The notes beneath the pieces are model-generated. The model was not told where the DNA came from, ran no database searches, and saw only the letters and a program-made list of their open reading frames with translations. Shown one piece after another: positions 33,582 through 42,071 of a stretch of DNA of 64,000 nucleotides. The first letter of the stretch is position 1; every line of letters starts with the position of its first letter. This DNA is from Deltaproteobacteria bacterium (GTDB lineage: Bacteria; Myxococcota_A; UBA9160; UBA4427), in contig JAJDAO010000055.1 in the NCBI GenBank assembly GCA_029261835.1, positions 144,688 through 208,687 of the forward strand. The letters are read 5' to 3'. The position numbers and the translations under genes were made by a program.

Positions 33582-34988
33582 ATGCTCGATCGGATTCAGC
33601 GAACGCCAGCCGCGCCGCAGACGCCGGGCCGCCGCGCTCTCCCGACGTTCGACGCCCTGCTCACCCTCGGCCTGGGAGCAGCTGTGCTGGGCTGCGGCCC
33701 GGACTCGACCACGAGCCACTCGAACGAAGTGCCGAGCGCGCGTGACGGCCGTCAGACACGCGAGCTTCGCCACTTCGGAGCGGACCAGACCGAGCCCTAT
33801 CGAATCGGCGACAGCATCTTTCAGGCTCGCGGAGTCGGAAACACCAATCTCGTGGTCACCTCCGAGGGAAATGTCGTCATCGACACGGGGCTCCCGACAC
33901 AGGCTGCGCGTCACCGCGAGCTGCTGCTCGCGGCGAGCGACGCACCCACGCGCTATGTCATCGTGTCCCACGCGCACGCGGATCACGCGGGCGGCGCCAA
34001 TCGCTGGATCGAAGATGGAACCGAGGTCATCGCGCACCGGACCTTCCTCGAGACGCAGCGCTATCTGACAGAGCTCATCCCCTTCTTCATGCGCCGCAAC
34101 AAGATCTTCTATCCCGAGTCTGTCCCCGATGTGCCAATGGCGCTGGCCGGGCCGATATTCAAGCGACTCTACCCGAGAGTCGAGCCCACACTTCTCGTGG
34201 ACGATCAACATGAATTCGTGCTGGGGGGGGTCCGCTTCGAGGTCATCCATACGCCCGGTGCCGAAGGCGAGGACTCGATCAGCGTCTGGCTTCCGGAGCG
34301 GAAGGTGCTCTTCTCAGGCGATCTATTCGGTCCCCTGTTTCCCATGTGGCCCAATCTGTACACGATCCGCGGCGAGAAGACGCGCTTCGCGATCCCCTAC
34401 ATCGGATCCCTGGAACGCGTGCTCGCGCTTCAGCCGGAGGTGATCGTCCCGAGCCATTTCGAGCCAATCCACGGTGCGGAGCGCATTCGGGAAGGGCTGG
34501 TCCGCATGCGCGACGCCGTACAGTACGTTCACGACGCCGTCGTGGACGGCATGAACGACGGCAAGAGCCTCTATCAGCTGATGCGGGAGATCCGGCTTCC
34601 CGAACACCTGGCACTCAGCGAGGGACATGGCAAGGTCTCCTGGGGCGTTCGCGCCATCTGGCAGGGCTACGCCGGATGGTTTCACGAGTCGACCACGGAC
34701 CTCTACGCCGTTGCGGCGACGAGCGTCTATCCAGAGGTGGTGCGCATAGCGGGTGGACCCGATGCGCTGGCGGAGGGAGCGCGGGCGCGACTGGCGAACG
34801 GGAAGCCGGTCGAGGCCCTGCATCTGGTCGAGATGGCGCTGGCGGCGGACGCCGGGAATCGGGCCGCGCTCGAGACCCGACTGACCGCCCTCGACGCCCT
34901 GTTGGCGCGAAGCGGTGACGAGAACCACAGCGAGGTCTATTGGCTGCGACATCAGCTCGCAGAGACACGCGAGCGGCTGGGAGACTGA
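33582..34988 (+). CDS. Metallo-beta-lactamase-fold lipoprotein (alkylsulfatase-like)
   Basis: Exported zinc hydrolase, 468 residues. A lipoprotein leader ends in VLGC (Cys38). The metal motif is HAHADHAGG (His130, His132, Asp134, His135), with the following ligands in HTPGAEGEDS and LFSGDLFG, and HFEPIHG. The C-terminal third (about 310-430) has GYAGWFHESTTDLY, which resembles the dimerisation region of SdsA1/BDS1-type alkylsulfatases, though the third sterol-carrier-like domain is missing or reduced to a helical TPR-like end. Likely reaction is cleavage of a sulfate or other ester outside the cytoplasm; other lactamase-fold esterases are possible. Confidence 0.82.
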   Translation: MLDRIQRTPAAPQTPGRRALPTFDALLTLGLGAAVLGCGPDSTTSHSNEVPSARDGRQTRELRHFGADQTEPYRIGDSIFQARGVGNTNLVVTSEGNVVIDTGLPTQAARHRELLLAASDAPTRYVIVSHAHADHAGGANRWIEDGTEVIAHRTFLETQRYLTELIPFFMRRNKIFYPESVPDVPMALAGPIFKRLYPRVEPTLLVDDQHEFVLGGVRFEVIHTPGAEGEDSISVWLPERKVLFSGDLFGPLFPMWPNLYTIRGEKTRFAIPYIGSLERVLALQPEVIVPSHFEPIHGAERIREGLVRMRDAVQYVHDAVVDGMNDGKSLYQLMREIRLPEHLALSEGHGKVSWGVRAIWQGYAGWFHESTTDLYAVAATSVYPEVVRIAGGPDALAEGARARLANGKPVEALHLVEMALAADAGNRAALETRLTALDALLARSGDENHSEVYWLRHQLAETRERLGD

Positions 34989-35078
34989 CCCGCAGAACGC
35001 CCCTGCAACACTGCCCACTGGTCCGTCGGCGGTGCCCGTTGCGAGACGCTCTCCGCGCGCGCGCTAAGCTATCGCGCT

Positions 35079-36038
35079 ATGGCGAACAAGGTCTACATCG
35101 ATGGTCACGCTGGCACGACCGGTTTGCGCATCCGCGAGTGGCTGTCACGACGCGACGACATCGAGCTGCTCAGCCTGCCGGAGGCGCTCCGCAAGGATCC
35201 CGCCGCGCGGCGCGAGCAGATCCGGAGCTGCGACGTCGCAGTGCTCTGTCTGCCCGACGACGCCGCGCGGGAGGCCAGCGGCTGGGCGGAGCAGAGCGAG
35301 AGCAAGATCCTCGACGCCAGCACGGCCCATCGCGTGGCACCGGGCTGGGTCTACGGCCTGCCCGAGCTCGATCGCGACCAGCGCCGAGCCATTGCGCGGG
35401 CCGAGCGGGTCTCGAACCCCGGCTGCTATCCAACGGCCGTCGTACTCCTGCTGCGGCCTCTGGTCGATGCCGGCCTGCTTGCCGCCAGCGCGCCGATTGT
35501 CGTCCACGCACTCTCGGGCTACACGGGCGGCGGACGGCCGATGGTCGAAAAGTGGCAAGAGCCGGCCGGCGGGCTGCTGGCGCAGCGCTACGAGGCGCCG
35601 TACGCGACGAATCACGTGCACAAGCACATACCCGAGATGATGCGCTACGCGGGTCTCGAGCACGAGCCGCAGTTCGTGCCCGCCGTCGGCCCGTTCCGCT
35701 GCGGCATGCGCGCGCAGCTGCCCCTGCACGCGCAGCTCCTGAGAGGGGACGGAGCGGGCAAGGCGATCTGGCAGGCGTTGCAGGAGCGCTATCGGGACGA
35801 GCCGTTCGTTCGCGTGCTGCCGTTCGCCGAGCCGCTCGAAATCGACGAGCGGCACTTCAACCCCTCGGCCTGCAACGACACCAACCGCATCGATCTGCAC
35901 GTATTGCCCCACCCTTCGGGCCACGTGCTGCTGATGGCGATCCTGGACAATCTCGGCAAGGGCGCGGCCGGGGTCGCGATCCAGAACCTCAACTTGATGC
36001 TCGGCCGCCCGGAGTCCACGGGACTGCCGAGCGAGTAG
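35079..36038 (+). CDS. argC: N-acetyl-gamma-glutamyl-phosphate reductase (type 2)
   Basis: NADPH-dependent reductase, 319 residues, catalysing the third step of arginine (ornithine) synthesis, from N-acetylglutamyl phosphate to the semialdehyde. The shorter 'type 2' form is indicated by length and by the N-terminal YIDGHAGTTGLRIREWL. The catalytic Cys116 is in VSNPGCYPTAV; the following substrate region is HALSGYTGGGR, and the conserved His pair is in ATNHVHKHIPEM. The C-terminal KGAAGVAIQNLNLMLG is diagnostic for ArgC. ATG at 35079. No other arginine genes adjoin it. Confidence 0.93.
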   Translation: MANKVYIDGHAGTTGLRIREWLSRRDDIELLSLPEALRKDPAARREQIRSCDVAVLCLPDDAAREASGWAEQSESKILDASTAHRVAPGWVYGLPELDRDQRRAIARAERVSNPGCYPTAVVLLLRPLVDAGLLAASAPIVVHALSGYTGGGRPMVEKWQEPAGGLLAQRYEAPYATNHVHKHIPEMMRYAGLEHEPQFVPAVGPFRCGMRAQLPLHAQLLRGDGAGKAIWQALQERYRDEPFVRVLPFAEPLEIDERHFNPSACNDTNRIDLHVLPHPSGHVLLMAILDNLGKGAAGVAIQNLNLMLGRPESTGLPSE

Positions 36039-36066
36039 CCAGCCGGAACAACAGGAGGTCGACGTA

Positions 36067-37467
36067 ATGCGTGAGCAGCGCCGCTGGCCGCGGCTCCCCT
36101 GGATCCCGATCACGACCGGGCTCTGCTGGCTCTGGTGGACCAGCCAGGCCGGCTTCTGGCCGTTCTTCCTCACCCTGCCGGCGGGCGGGGCGCTGCTCGC
36201 CTCCGGCGTCGCGCTGTTGCTCTGGCCGGGCGACCGCCGCATTCCGCAGACAATGGCGGGAGCGGCTGTTCTCGGCATGGTGCTCGCGCTGCCGACCGGT
36301 TTGGCGCTGGGGTTCGGAACGGGGCTGCTGCTCCTGCTGCTATGCGCCGCCTGCTTCCCCGTCGCGGGCGCCTGCGCGGTCTACCACGAGCCCCACACAG
36401 CGGGCGTGCCGGTCCCAGAGCTAGACCTCTCGCTGGCGCTCGCGGTCGGCCTCGACGAGGCGATCCTCGGCGTAGAGCAACTCGCCGCAGCCCTTCCCAG
36501 CGGCGAGGACTTCCACCGGGTCCGTCGCGAGCTGCACGAAGCGCACGAGCTCTTCGACGAGCGCGGCTGGCTCGACAAGCCGGTGTCCTACCACCGGGTA
36601 CCACCCCCGCTCGAGCAGGTCGACATCCGGAGCGAGCGGTCCGGCAGGCTGGCTTTCGAGCATCTTCGCTTCGAGAGCCTCTACGAACCGCATCCCGACG
36701 AGCCCGGCCGCGAGCGCTGGCTGGGCTACGGCCCCACCCGCACTGCCCACGCGTGGCTGCTGCGCCATCGAGAAGGCAACCGGCCGTGGCTCGTGTGCAA
36801 CAACGGCTATCGCATGGGCACGCCGCTGATGGACCTGCGCGTCTTCTGGCGCTTCTACCACGAACTCGGGCTCAACCTGGCCATCCCCGTGTTGCCGCTG
36901 CACGGACCGCGCCGCATCGGGCGTCAGTCGGGCGATGGCTTCCTGTCAGGCGAAACACTGGACACGGTGCACGCCGAGGCCCAGGCGATGTGGGACATCT
37001 GCCGGCTGATCGGCTGGCTGCGCGCTGCGGGCGCGCCGCGCATCGGCACCTACGGCCTCTCGCTCGGCGGCTACACAACGGCGCTACTCGCCTGTCTGGA
37101 AGAAGATCTCGCCTGCGCGATCGCCGGCGTGCCGGTCACCGACTTCTCGCGCACCTTCTGGCGCCACGGCCCGAAGCTGCAGCTCGACTACCTCGGCCAC
37201 GTCGGAACCAACCAGCGGGACGTCGAGCAGGCGCTGCGTGTGGTCTCACCGCTGGCGCTCGAGCCCCGGGTTCCCAAGTCGGGCCGCATGATCTTCGGCG
37301 CACCGGCCGATCGCCTCGTCACGCCCGACCACGTGCGCGACCTGATCCACCACTGGGATCACCCGCGCACCGTTTGGTACTCGGGCGGCCATTGCACCTT
37401 CAGCCGGGACCAGCGGGTCTACGCCGGTGTCGACGCCACGCTACGTGAGGCAGCGCTGCTCGCCTGA
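36067..37467 (+). CDS. Membrane-anchored alpha/beta hydrolase
   Basis: A 466-residue protein with three N-terminal membrane helices (about 13-35, 38-55, 63-105) and a cytoplasmic or periplasmic hydrolase domain. The nucleophile elbow is GLSLGGY (Ser332), the acid lies in FGAPADRLVTPDHV and the His in GGHCTFSRDQ, so the triad is complete. The core is of the large-esterase/acetyl-esterase type; substrate unknown. The ATG at 36067 has AGGAGGT ahead, 28 bp after argC, so the two may be cotranscribed, though no functional link to arginine synthesis is apparent. A strong hairpin follows its stop. Confidence 0.8.
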   Translation: MREQRRWPRLPWIPITTGLCWLWWTSQAGFWPFFLTLPAGGALLASGVALLLWPGDRRIPQTMAGAAVLGMVLALPTGLALGFGTGLLLLLLCAACFPVAGACAVYHEPHTAGVPVPELDLSLALAVGLDEAILGVEQLAAALPSGEDFHRVRRELHEAHELFDERGWLDKPVSYHRVPPPLEQVDIRSERSGRLAFEHLRFESLYEPHPDEPGRERWLGYGPTRTAHAWLLRHREGNRPWLVCNNGYRMGTPLMDLRVFWRFYHELGLNLAIPVLPLHGPRRIGRQSGDGFLSGETLDTVHAEAQAMWDICRLIGWLRAAGAPRIGTYGLSLGGYTTALLACLEEDLACAIAGVPVTDFSRTFWRHGPKLQLDYLGHVGTNQRDVEQALRVVSPLALEPRVPKSGRMIFGAPADRLVTPDHVRDLIHHWDHPRTVWYSGGHCTFSRDQRVYAGVDATLREAALLA

Positions 37468-37485
37468 CACACGTCAGACGCGGGG

Positions 37486-37541
37486 CTAGGAGCCTGACCC
37501 AAGACTGGGTGGTGCGGCCCAGTCTTGGGTCAGGCTCCTAG
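37486..37541. terminator. 24-bp perfect inverted repeat between convergent genes
   Basis: Arms of 24 bp (37486-37509 and 37518-37541) pair without a mismatch around the eight-base loop TGGTGCGG. It lies between the hydrolase and asd, which converge, and its right arm contains the asd stop codon. It can serve as a bidirectional terminator, although no T-run follows. The length and perfection are greater than needed for termination, and the outer sequence (TAGGAGCCTGACCC) has the look of a REP or palindromic mobile unit. Confidence 0.7.
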
Positions 37542-38659
37542 CCGGCGTTCTCGCGCAGGATCGCCAGCATGCGGCGCAGCGGCTCCGCCGCGCCCCACAG
37601 CAGCTGATCCCCGACCGTAAAGGCGGTGAGGTATTCGGGGCCCATGCGCAGCTTGCGCACGCGGCCGACCGGCACGTCGAGCGTGCCCGTAACAGCGGCG
37701 GGAGACAGTCGCTCGAGTGTCGACTGCGGGTCGTTCGGCACCAGTGAAACCCAGTCATTGGCATCGGCCAGCACCGCCTCGATCTCGTCGAGCGGCACGT
37801 CGCGGTTGAGCTTCAGCGTGCATGCCTGGCTGTGACAGCGCATCGCGCCAATCCGCACGCAGATCCCGTCGACCCACACCGGAGACTCACTGCCGAGGAT
37901 CTTGTTGCACTCGACGAAGCCCTTCCACTCCTCGCGGGTCTCGCCGCCCTCCATCGGGCGATCGATCCACGGGATGAGGCTCGCGGCGAGCGGGGCGCCG
38001 AAGTTCTCGACCGGGAACGCGTCCGCTGCGAGTGTCTCGCGCACGCGGCGATCGAGATCGAGGGCCGTGCTGGCACTGCTGGCCAGCAGCGGCGCGCTGT
38101 CGTCACCAATCAGCTTCATCTGCTCCACCAGCTCGCGCATGTTGCGTGCGCCGGCGCCCGAGGCAGCCTGATAGGTCATGGCGGTGATCCACTCGACCCA
38201 GCCCTCACGAAGCAGCCCGTGCAGGGCCATCATCATCAGACTCACGGTGCAATTGCCGCCGATGTAGTTTCGCACGCCGGAGGCCACTGCCCGATCGATC
38301 AGCGCCCGGTTCAGCGGATCGAGCACGATGACGCTGTCGTCGTCCATCCGCTTGGCCGATGCGGCATCGATCCAGTAACCGCGCCAGCCCGAGGCGCGCA
38401 GCTCCGGAAGCACCTGCTTGGTGTAGTCGCCCCCCTGGCAGCTCACGATCGCGTCGTGGCCCGCCAGCCGGCTTGTGTCGTAGGCATCGGCCAGCGGCGG
38501 CGCCGCGACCCCGACGTCAGGCGCCGGCTGCCCGAGTTGCGACGTGGTGAAGAACTCCGGCTCGATGCCCGAGAAATCGCCCTCCGCCAGCATCCGCTCC
38601 ATCAGAACGGAGCCGACCATCCCTCTCCAGCCCACGAATGCGACTCGGTTGATCTGCAT
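37538..38659 (-). CDS. asd: Aspartate-semialdehyde dehydrogenase
   Basis: NADPH-dependent enzyme, 373 residues, reducing aspartyl phosphate to the semialdehyde for lysine, threonine, methionine and diaminopimelate synthesis. The Rossmann start is VAFVGWRGMVGSVLMERML; the catalytic Cys137 is in YIGGNCTVSLMM; the substrate-binding end has the GAMRCHSQACTLKLNRDVPL motif of the Gram-negative (E. coli-type) branch. ATG 38659 is chosen over the frame end at 38803 because the dinucleotide motif starts there. The stop lies in a 24-bp inverted repeat. Single gene, no aspartate kinase alongside. Confidence 0.94.
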   Translation of the reverse strand: MQINRVAFVGWRGMVGSVLMERMLAEGDFSGIEPEFFTTSQLGQPAPDVGVAAPPLADAYDTSRLAGHDAIVSCQGGDYTKQVLPELRASGWRGYWIDAASAKRMDDDSVIVLDPLNRALIDRAVASGVRNYIGGNCTVSLMMMALHGLLREGWVEWITAMTYQAASGAGARNMRELVEQMKLIGDDSAPLLASSASTALDLDRRVRETLAADAFPVENFGAPLAASLIPWIDRPMEGGETREEWKGFVECNKILGSESPVWVDGICVRIGAMRCHSQACTLKLNRDVPLDEIEAVLADANDWVSLVPNDPQSTLERLSPAAVTGTLDVPVGRVRKLRMGPEYLTAFTVGDQLLWGAAEPLRRMLAILRENAG

Positions 38660-38757
38660 GACTCCCGACCGGTAGCAGATACCGCCCGGACGAGGAAGAG
38701 GGCGATGCCTGTTCGGCGCCTTGACCGCCCTCCGCCGTCTCTCGTACTCTGCCGGCC

Positions 38758-39942
38758 ATGAGTAGAGCCGGCCAAGCGGGCCTCGCCGAGGCGGAAGAGA
38801 CACTGCACGAAGAAGCCTGTCGCGCTGTGGGCGACGACGACTTCGGCGATCCCGGGTATCTCGAGGGTCTCCGCGTGCTGCTGCACGCCTATGACGACGA
38901 GGCCCGGCTCAACGACTATGGCCGGGGCGCCGTGCGCCAGATGGTGCTCGACACACTCGCCAGGCGCCTGCGCGCCGAGCGGGCGTGGCGCGAGATGCCC
39001 GCAGTTCTCGAGCATGAGATCCAGCGCCCGATCGTGATCTGCGGCTTGGTGCGCACCGGCAGCACCGCGCTCCACTACCTGATGGGGCAGGATCCCGACC
39101 TGCAGGTGCTGCAGTACTGGCTAGCGGGCAACCCGCAGCCCCGGCCGCCTCGCGACGAGTGGCAGGCACATCCGGACTTTCAGGCCGCCGCGGCGGAGAT
39201 CGACGCCATGTACACAGCGGATCCGTCGCTCAAGGCCGTGCACTTCATGATGCCCGACGGCCCCGAGGAATGCCGTCATCTCATGATGCAGAGCTTCACC
39301 GACGACGGCTTCGAGGTGAACGCCAACGTCCCCGCCTACTCCGAGTGGTACGAGCAGACGGACATGCTGCCGACCTACGAGCGCCACCGCGATCTACTCA
39401 AGCTGATCGGGTCGACCGACACAGCGCGCCCCTGGCTTCTCAAGTATCCGGTGCACATGCGAAACCTCAGCACCTTCCTCGAGATCTATCCCGACGCCTG
39501 CATCGTGCAAACCCACCGGGACCCGCTCACTGTCCTCCCCTCCTACATCAGCCTGATCGCCGGCTTCCGCTCGCTCTTCGAGGATTCGATCGACCGGCCG
39601 GCCATCGCGAAACGCCAGCTCGAGTTGTGGGCCACGGGTGCCGAACGAGCCATCGAATGCCGACGCAGGCGTGACCCGGCCCAATTCTACGACCTCCACT
39701 TCGCGGACTTCATGGCCGATCCCATCGCCGCCGTCCGGCGCATCTACGCCCACTTTGGCCGTGAGTTGTCCGAGGTCGGCGAGCACCACCTGCGGCACTG
39801 GCGCGAGAACAACCCCCAGCACAAGCATGGCCGGCACGAGTACTCGAGCGAGGACACCGGCGTCAGCGGACGTCAGATTCTCGACCGCTTCGCCGGCTAT
39901 ATGGAGCACTTCGGCATCGAGCCCGAGAAGGCGCCCGTTTGA
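38758..39942 (+). CDS. PAPS-dependent sulfotransferase
   Basis: Sulfotransferase-fold protein, 394 residues, transferring sulfate from PAPS to an alcohol or amine. The 5'-phosphosulfate loop is ICGLVRTGSTALHYLM (about 95-109), and the 3'-phosphate-binding motif is VQTHRDPLTVLPSY (about 250-263). An N-terminal helical region (1-90) precedes the domain, as in the longer bacterial Sulfotransfer_3-type members. The stop overlaps the following aminotransferase start by four bases, which argues for a shared pathway. A PAP-phosphatase gene, which would clear the by-product, lies 2 kb downstream. Acceptor unknown. Confidence 0.85.
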   Translation: MSRAGQAGLAEAEETLHEEACRAVGDDDFGDPGYLEGLRVLLHAYDDEARLNDYGRGAVRQMVLDTLARRLRAERAWREMPAVLEHEIQRPIVICGLVRTGSTALHYLMGQDPDLQVLQYWLAGNPQPRPPRDEWQAHPDFQAAAAEIDAMYTADPSLKAVHFMMPDGPEECRHLMMQSFTDDGFEVNANVPAYSEWYEQTDMLPTYERHRDLLKLIGSTDTARPWLLKYPVHMRNLSTFLEIYPDACIVQTHRDPLTVLPSYISLIAGFRSLFEDSIDRPAIAKRQLELWATGAERAIECRRRRDPAQFYDLHFADFMADPIAAVRRIYAHFGRELSEVGEHHLRHWRENNPQHKHGRHEYSSEDTGVSGRQILDRFAGYMEHFGIEPEKAPV

Positions 39943-41264
39943 CGTCTCCGGGCTTCAAGCGCAGGGCCCGCAGTCAACGCGAGCAGGCGCTGCTCGCGAA
40001 GACGGAGCGCTATCTACCGGCTGGCGTGCGCAACCCGACGCCCTCGCCCGAGCACGCGATGGTGATCGATCGAGCGTCGGGCTGCCGCATCCGCGATGCC
40101 AGCGGCAATGAGTACATCGACTATCTGTTGGGGTCGGGCCCATTGCTGCTCGGCCACGCCCACCCCGCGGTGGTCGAGGCGGTGCGCCGACAGCTCGAAC
40201 GCGGCAGCAGCTACCTGATGGTCAACGAGCCGGCCATCGAACTCGCCGAGGCGATCGTCCAGACGGTCCCTTGTGCCGAAAAGGTCTGCTTCAACAGCAC
40301 GGGCTCCGAGTCGACCTTCTTTGCCATGCGGCTCGCGCGCGCCTTCCGGGGCTGCGACAAGATTCTCAAGTTCGAAGGCGGCTTCCACGGGATGAACGAC
40401 TACGCCTTGATGGGCAACCAGTGGACGCGCGAGCTGCGCGACTTCCCGGCGGCGGTGCCGAACTCGGCCGGGATTCCCCGCTCGCTCGAGGCGGAGGTGC
40501 TCGTAGCCCCCTTCAACGACCTCGAGACCACCACCGCCATCATCGAGCAGCACGCCGACGAGCTGGCGGGCGTGATCATCGAGCCTCTGCAGCGCACCAT
40601 CGCCCCTGGGCCGGGCTTTCTGCAGGGGCTGCGCGACGTGACACTTCGCCATGAAATCCCACTGATCTTCGACGAAGTCGTGACTGGCTTTCGCCTGGCG
40701 CTCGGTGGCGCCCAGGAGTACTACGGCGTCGTCCCTGACCTCTGCGCGCTCTGCAAGGGAATCGCCAGCGGCTACCCGATCTCAGTGTTGTGCGGCCGTG
40801 GCGACATCATGGCACTGGCCAGCCCGACGCGGCAGGTCAGCGGCGGATACGTGGCCCAGACAGGCACCTTCTCGGGCAACGCGGTCTCCTGCACGGCCGC
40901 TCTCGCCACGCTGCGTGAGCTGCAGCGGGAGGGCACCTACGAGCGGCTCTTCGCACTGGGACAGCGACTCATGGACGGCCTGCAAGCCGCACTCGATGGG
41001 GTGGGGATCGCGGTGCAGGTGTCGGGCGAGCCGCCCGCCTTCCAGCCCTGGTTCACGTCGCACGAAGTGCGCGACTTCCGCTCCGCGCTGCAAGCCGACG
41101 CGGCGATGAATATGCGCTTCACCGAATCGCTGCTCGACCACGGCATCGTCAAGGCCCACGAGAAGTTCTTCGTCTCCACCGCCCACGGCGATGAGGAGGT
41201 CGACCTGACCCTCGCTGTCTTCCGCAGCGTGGCCGAGCACCTGGCGGCCTCTCAGCAGCCCTGA
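39939..41264 (+). CDS. Class III aminotransferase (GSA-aminomutase-like), TTG start
   Basis: PLP enzyme of the class III fold, 441 residues, resembling glutamate-1-semialdehyde aminomutase but probably not that enzyme, since it belongs to the wide 'aspartate aminotransferase family III' group acting on amino alcohols, beta-amino acids or sugars. The cofactor Asp is in IPLIFDEVVTGFR (Asp245), the Schiff-base Lys273 in LCKGIASGYP, and the phosphate contact in STGSESTFFAMRLARA. The TTG start overlaps the sulfotransferase stop. Coupled expression suggests the aminated product, or its precursor, is sulfated. Confidence 0.85.
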   Translation: MTSPGFKRRARSQREQALLAKTERYLPAGVRNPTPSPEHAMVIDRASGCRIRDASGNEYIDYLLGSGPLLLGHAHPAVVEAVRRQLERGSSYLMVNEPAIELAEAIVQTVPCAEKVCFNSTGSESTFFAMRLARAFRGCDKILKFEGGFHGMNDYALMGNQWTRELRDFPAAVPNSAGIPRSLEAEVLVAPFNDLETTTAIIEQHADELAGVIIEPLQRTIAPGPGFLQGLRDVTLRHEIPLIFDEVVTGFRLALGGAQEYYGVVPDLCALCKGIASGYPISVLCGRGDIMALASPTRQVSGGYVAQTGTFSGNAVSCTAALATLRELQREGTYERLFALGQRLMDGLQAALDGVGIAVQVSGEPPAFQPWFTSHEVRDFRSALQADAAMNMRFTESLLDHGIVKAHEKFFVSTAHGDEEVDLTLAVFRSVAEHLAASQQP

Positions 41265-41337
41265 TTTCGGCCATTCGTTTTCTCGAAACTTACCTGAGGG
41301 TCGGCCGATAAGTGTCTGTCGAACCAAGGGAAATCCA

Positions 41338-42066
41338 GTGGTCTTGGAAGAGTTCTCGCGTATTGGAATGGGTCTCATGGTGGCGGTGAGCGCCGCCGTG
41401 GGCGTGCGACTCCTGGCGCTGGCGCGGCGCAGCCGCAAGCTACCCGAACTCGTGATGGCAATCGCCAGCCTTGGCACCGGCATCGGCGCGACGCTTGTCG
41501 TGCTGGGCGTTGCTCGCGCCGAGGCACAGCAGCCCTCGAGTGTCGCTCTCATCTACGCCGGCATCATCATGACGAGCACCGGCTCCATATTCCTGTGCGC
41601 CGGCATGTGGCGGATCTTTCGCGTGAATGAGCTCTGGGCAGTGGCGCTCACGCTAGTGGCCGGTGTGCTGCTCGTGGTGAGCTGCAGCGTGCTGCTCGGC
41701 GTCGACCACTCGGGCCACCTTCCGACCGAGCACCCGGCCTACTGGCTGGGCTTCGGCGTGCGCATCGCGACCTTCGGCTGGGTGGCGGCGGAGTCGCTCC
41801 ACTACGCCCGACAGCTGCAACGACGTGCCGCACTGGGACTCGCCGAGCCGCTGATGGCGAACCGCTTCCTTTGCTGGGGAGTCTCCTCGGTCAGCAGCTG
41901 CATCGCGTACCTGATCTATCTCGGCTGCATGCTGAGCGGAGAGGCACCGCCCGCCCACGCGCTGGCTCTGATCGGCGCGCTTGGCCTCGTCAGCGGTGGC
42001 TCGATGTGGATTGCGTTCTTCCCGCCGGGCCTCTATCGACAACGCGCGGGCGCTTCCACGCGGTAG
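41338..42066 (+). CDS. Polytopic membrane protein, unknown function
   Basis: A 242-residue protein, not recognised. About seven hydrophobic segments are seen (about 10-30, 40-60, 68-90, 98-120, 135-150, 172-195, 205-225), with a positively charged stretch ALARRSRK after the first. The C-terminal end is short and basic. There are no catalytic or binding motifs I recognise. It starts at GTG 41338 behind AAGGGA; an in-frame ATG at 41368 is an alternative. It follows the sulfotransferase/aminotransferase pair by 73 bp in the same direction and could be a partner transporter or sensor, but nothing shows that. Confidence 0.65.
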   Translation: MVLEEFSRIGMGLMVAVSAAVGVRLLALARRSRKLPELVMAIASLGTGIGATLVVLGVARAEAQQPSSVALIYAGIIMTSTGSIFLCAGMWRIFRVNELWAVALTLVAGVLLVVSCSVLLGVDHSGHLPTEHPAYWLGFGVRIATFGWVAAESLHYARQLQRRAALGLAEPLMANRFLCWGVSSVSSCIAYLIYLGCMLSGEAPPAHALALIGALGLVSGGSMWIAFFPPGLYRQRAGASTR

Positions 42067-42071
42067 CCGGG

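Noticed and set aside
33400..34068. 222-codon frame bridging the TetR and lactamase-fold genes
   Set aside because: Out-of-frame shadow; both real genes have domain support and normal starts.
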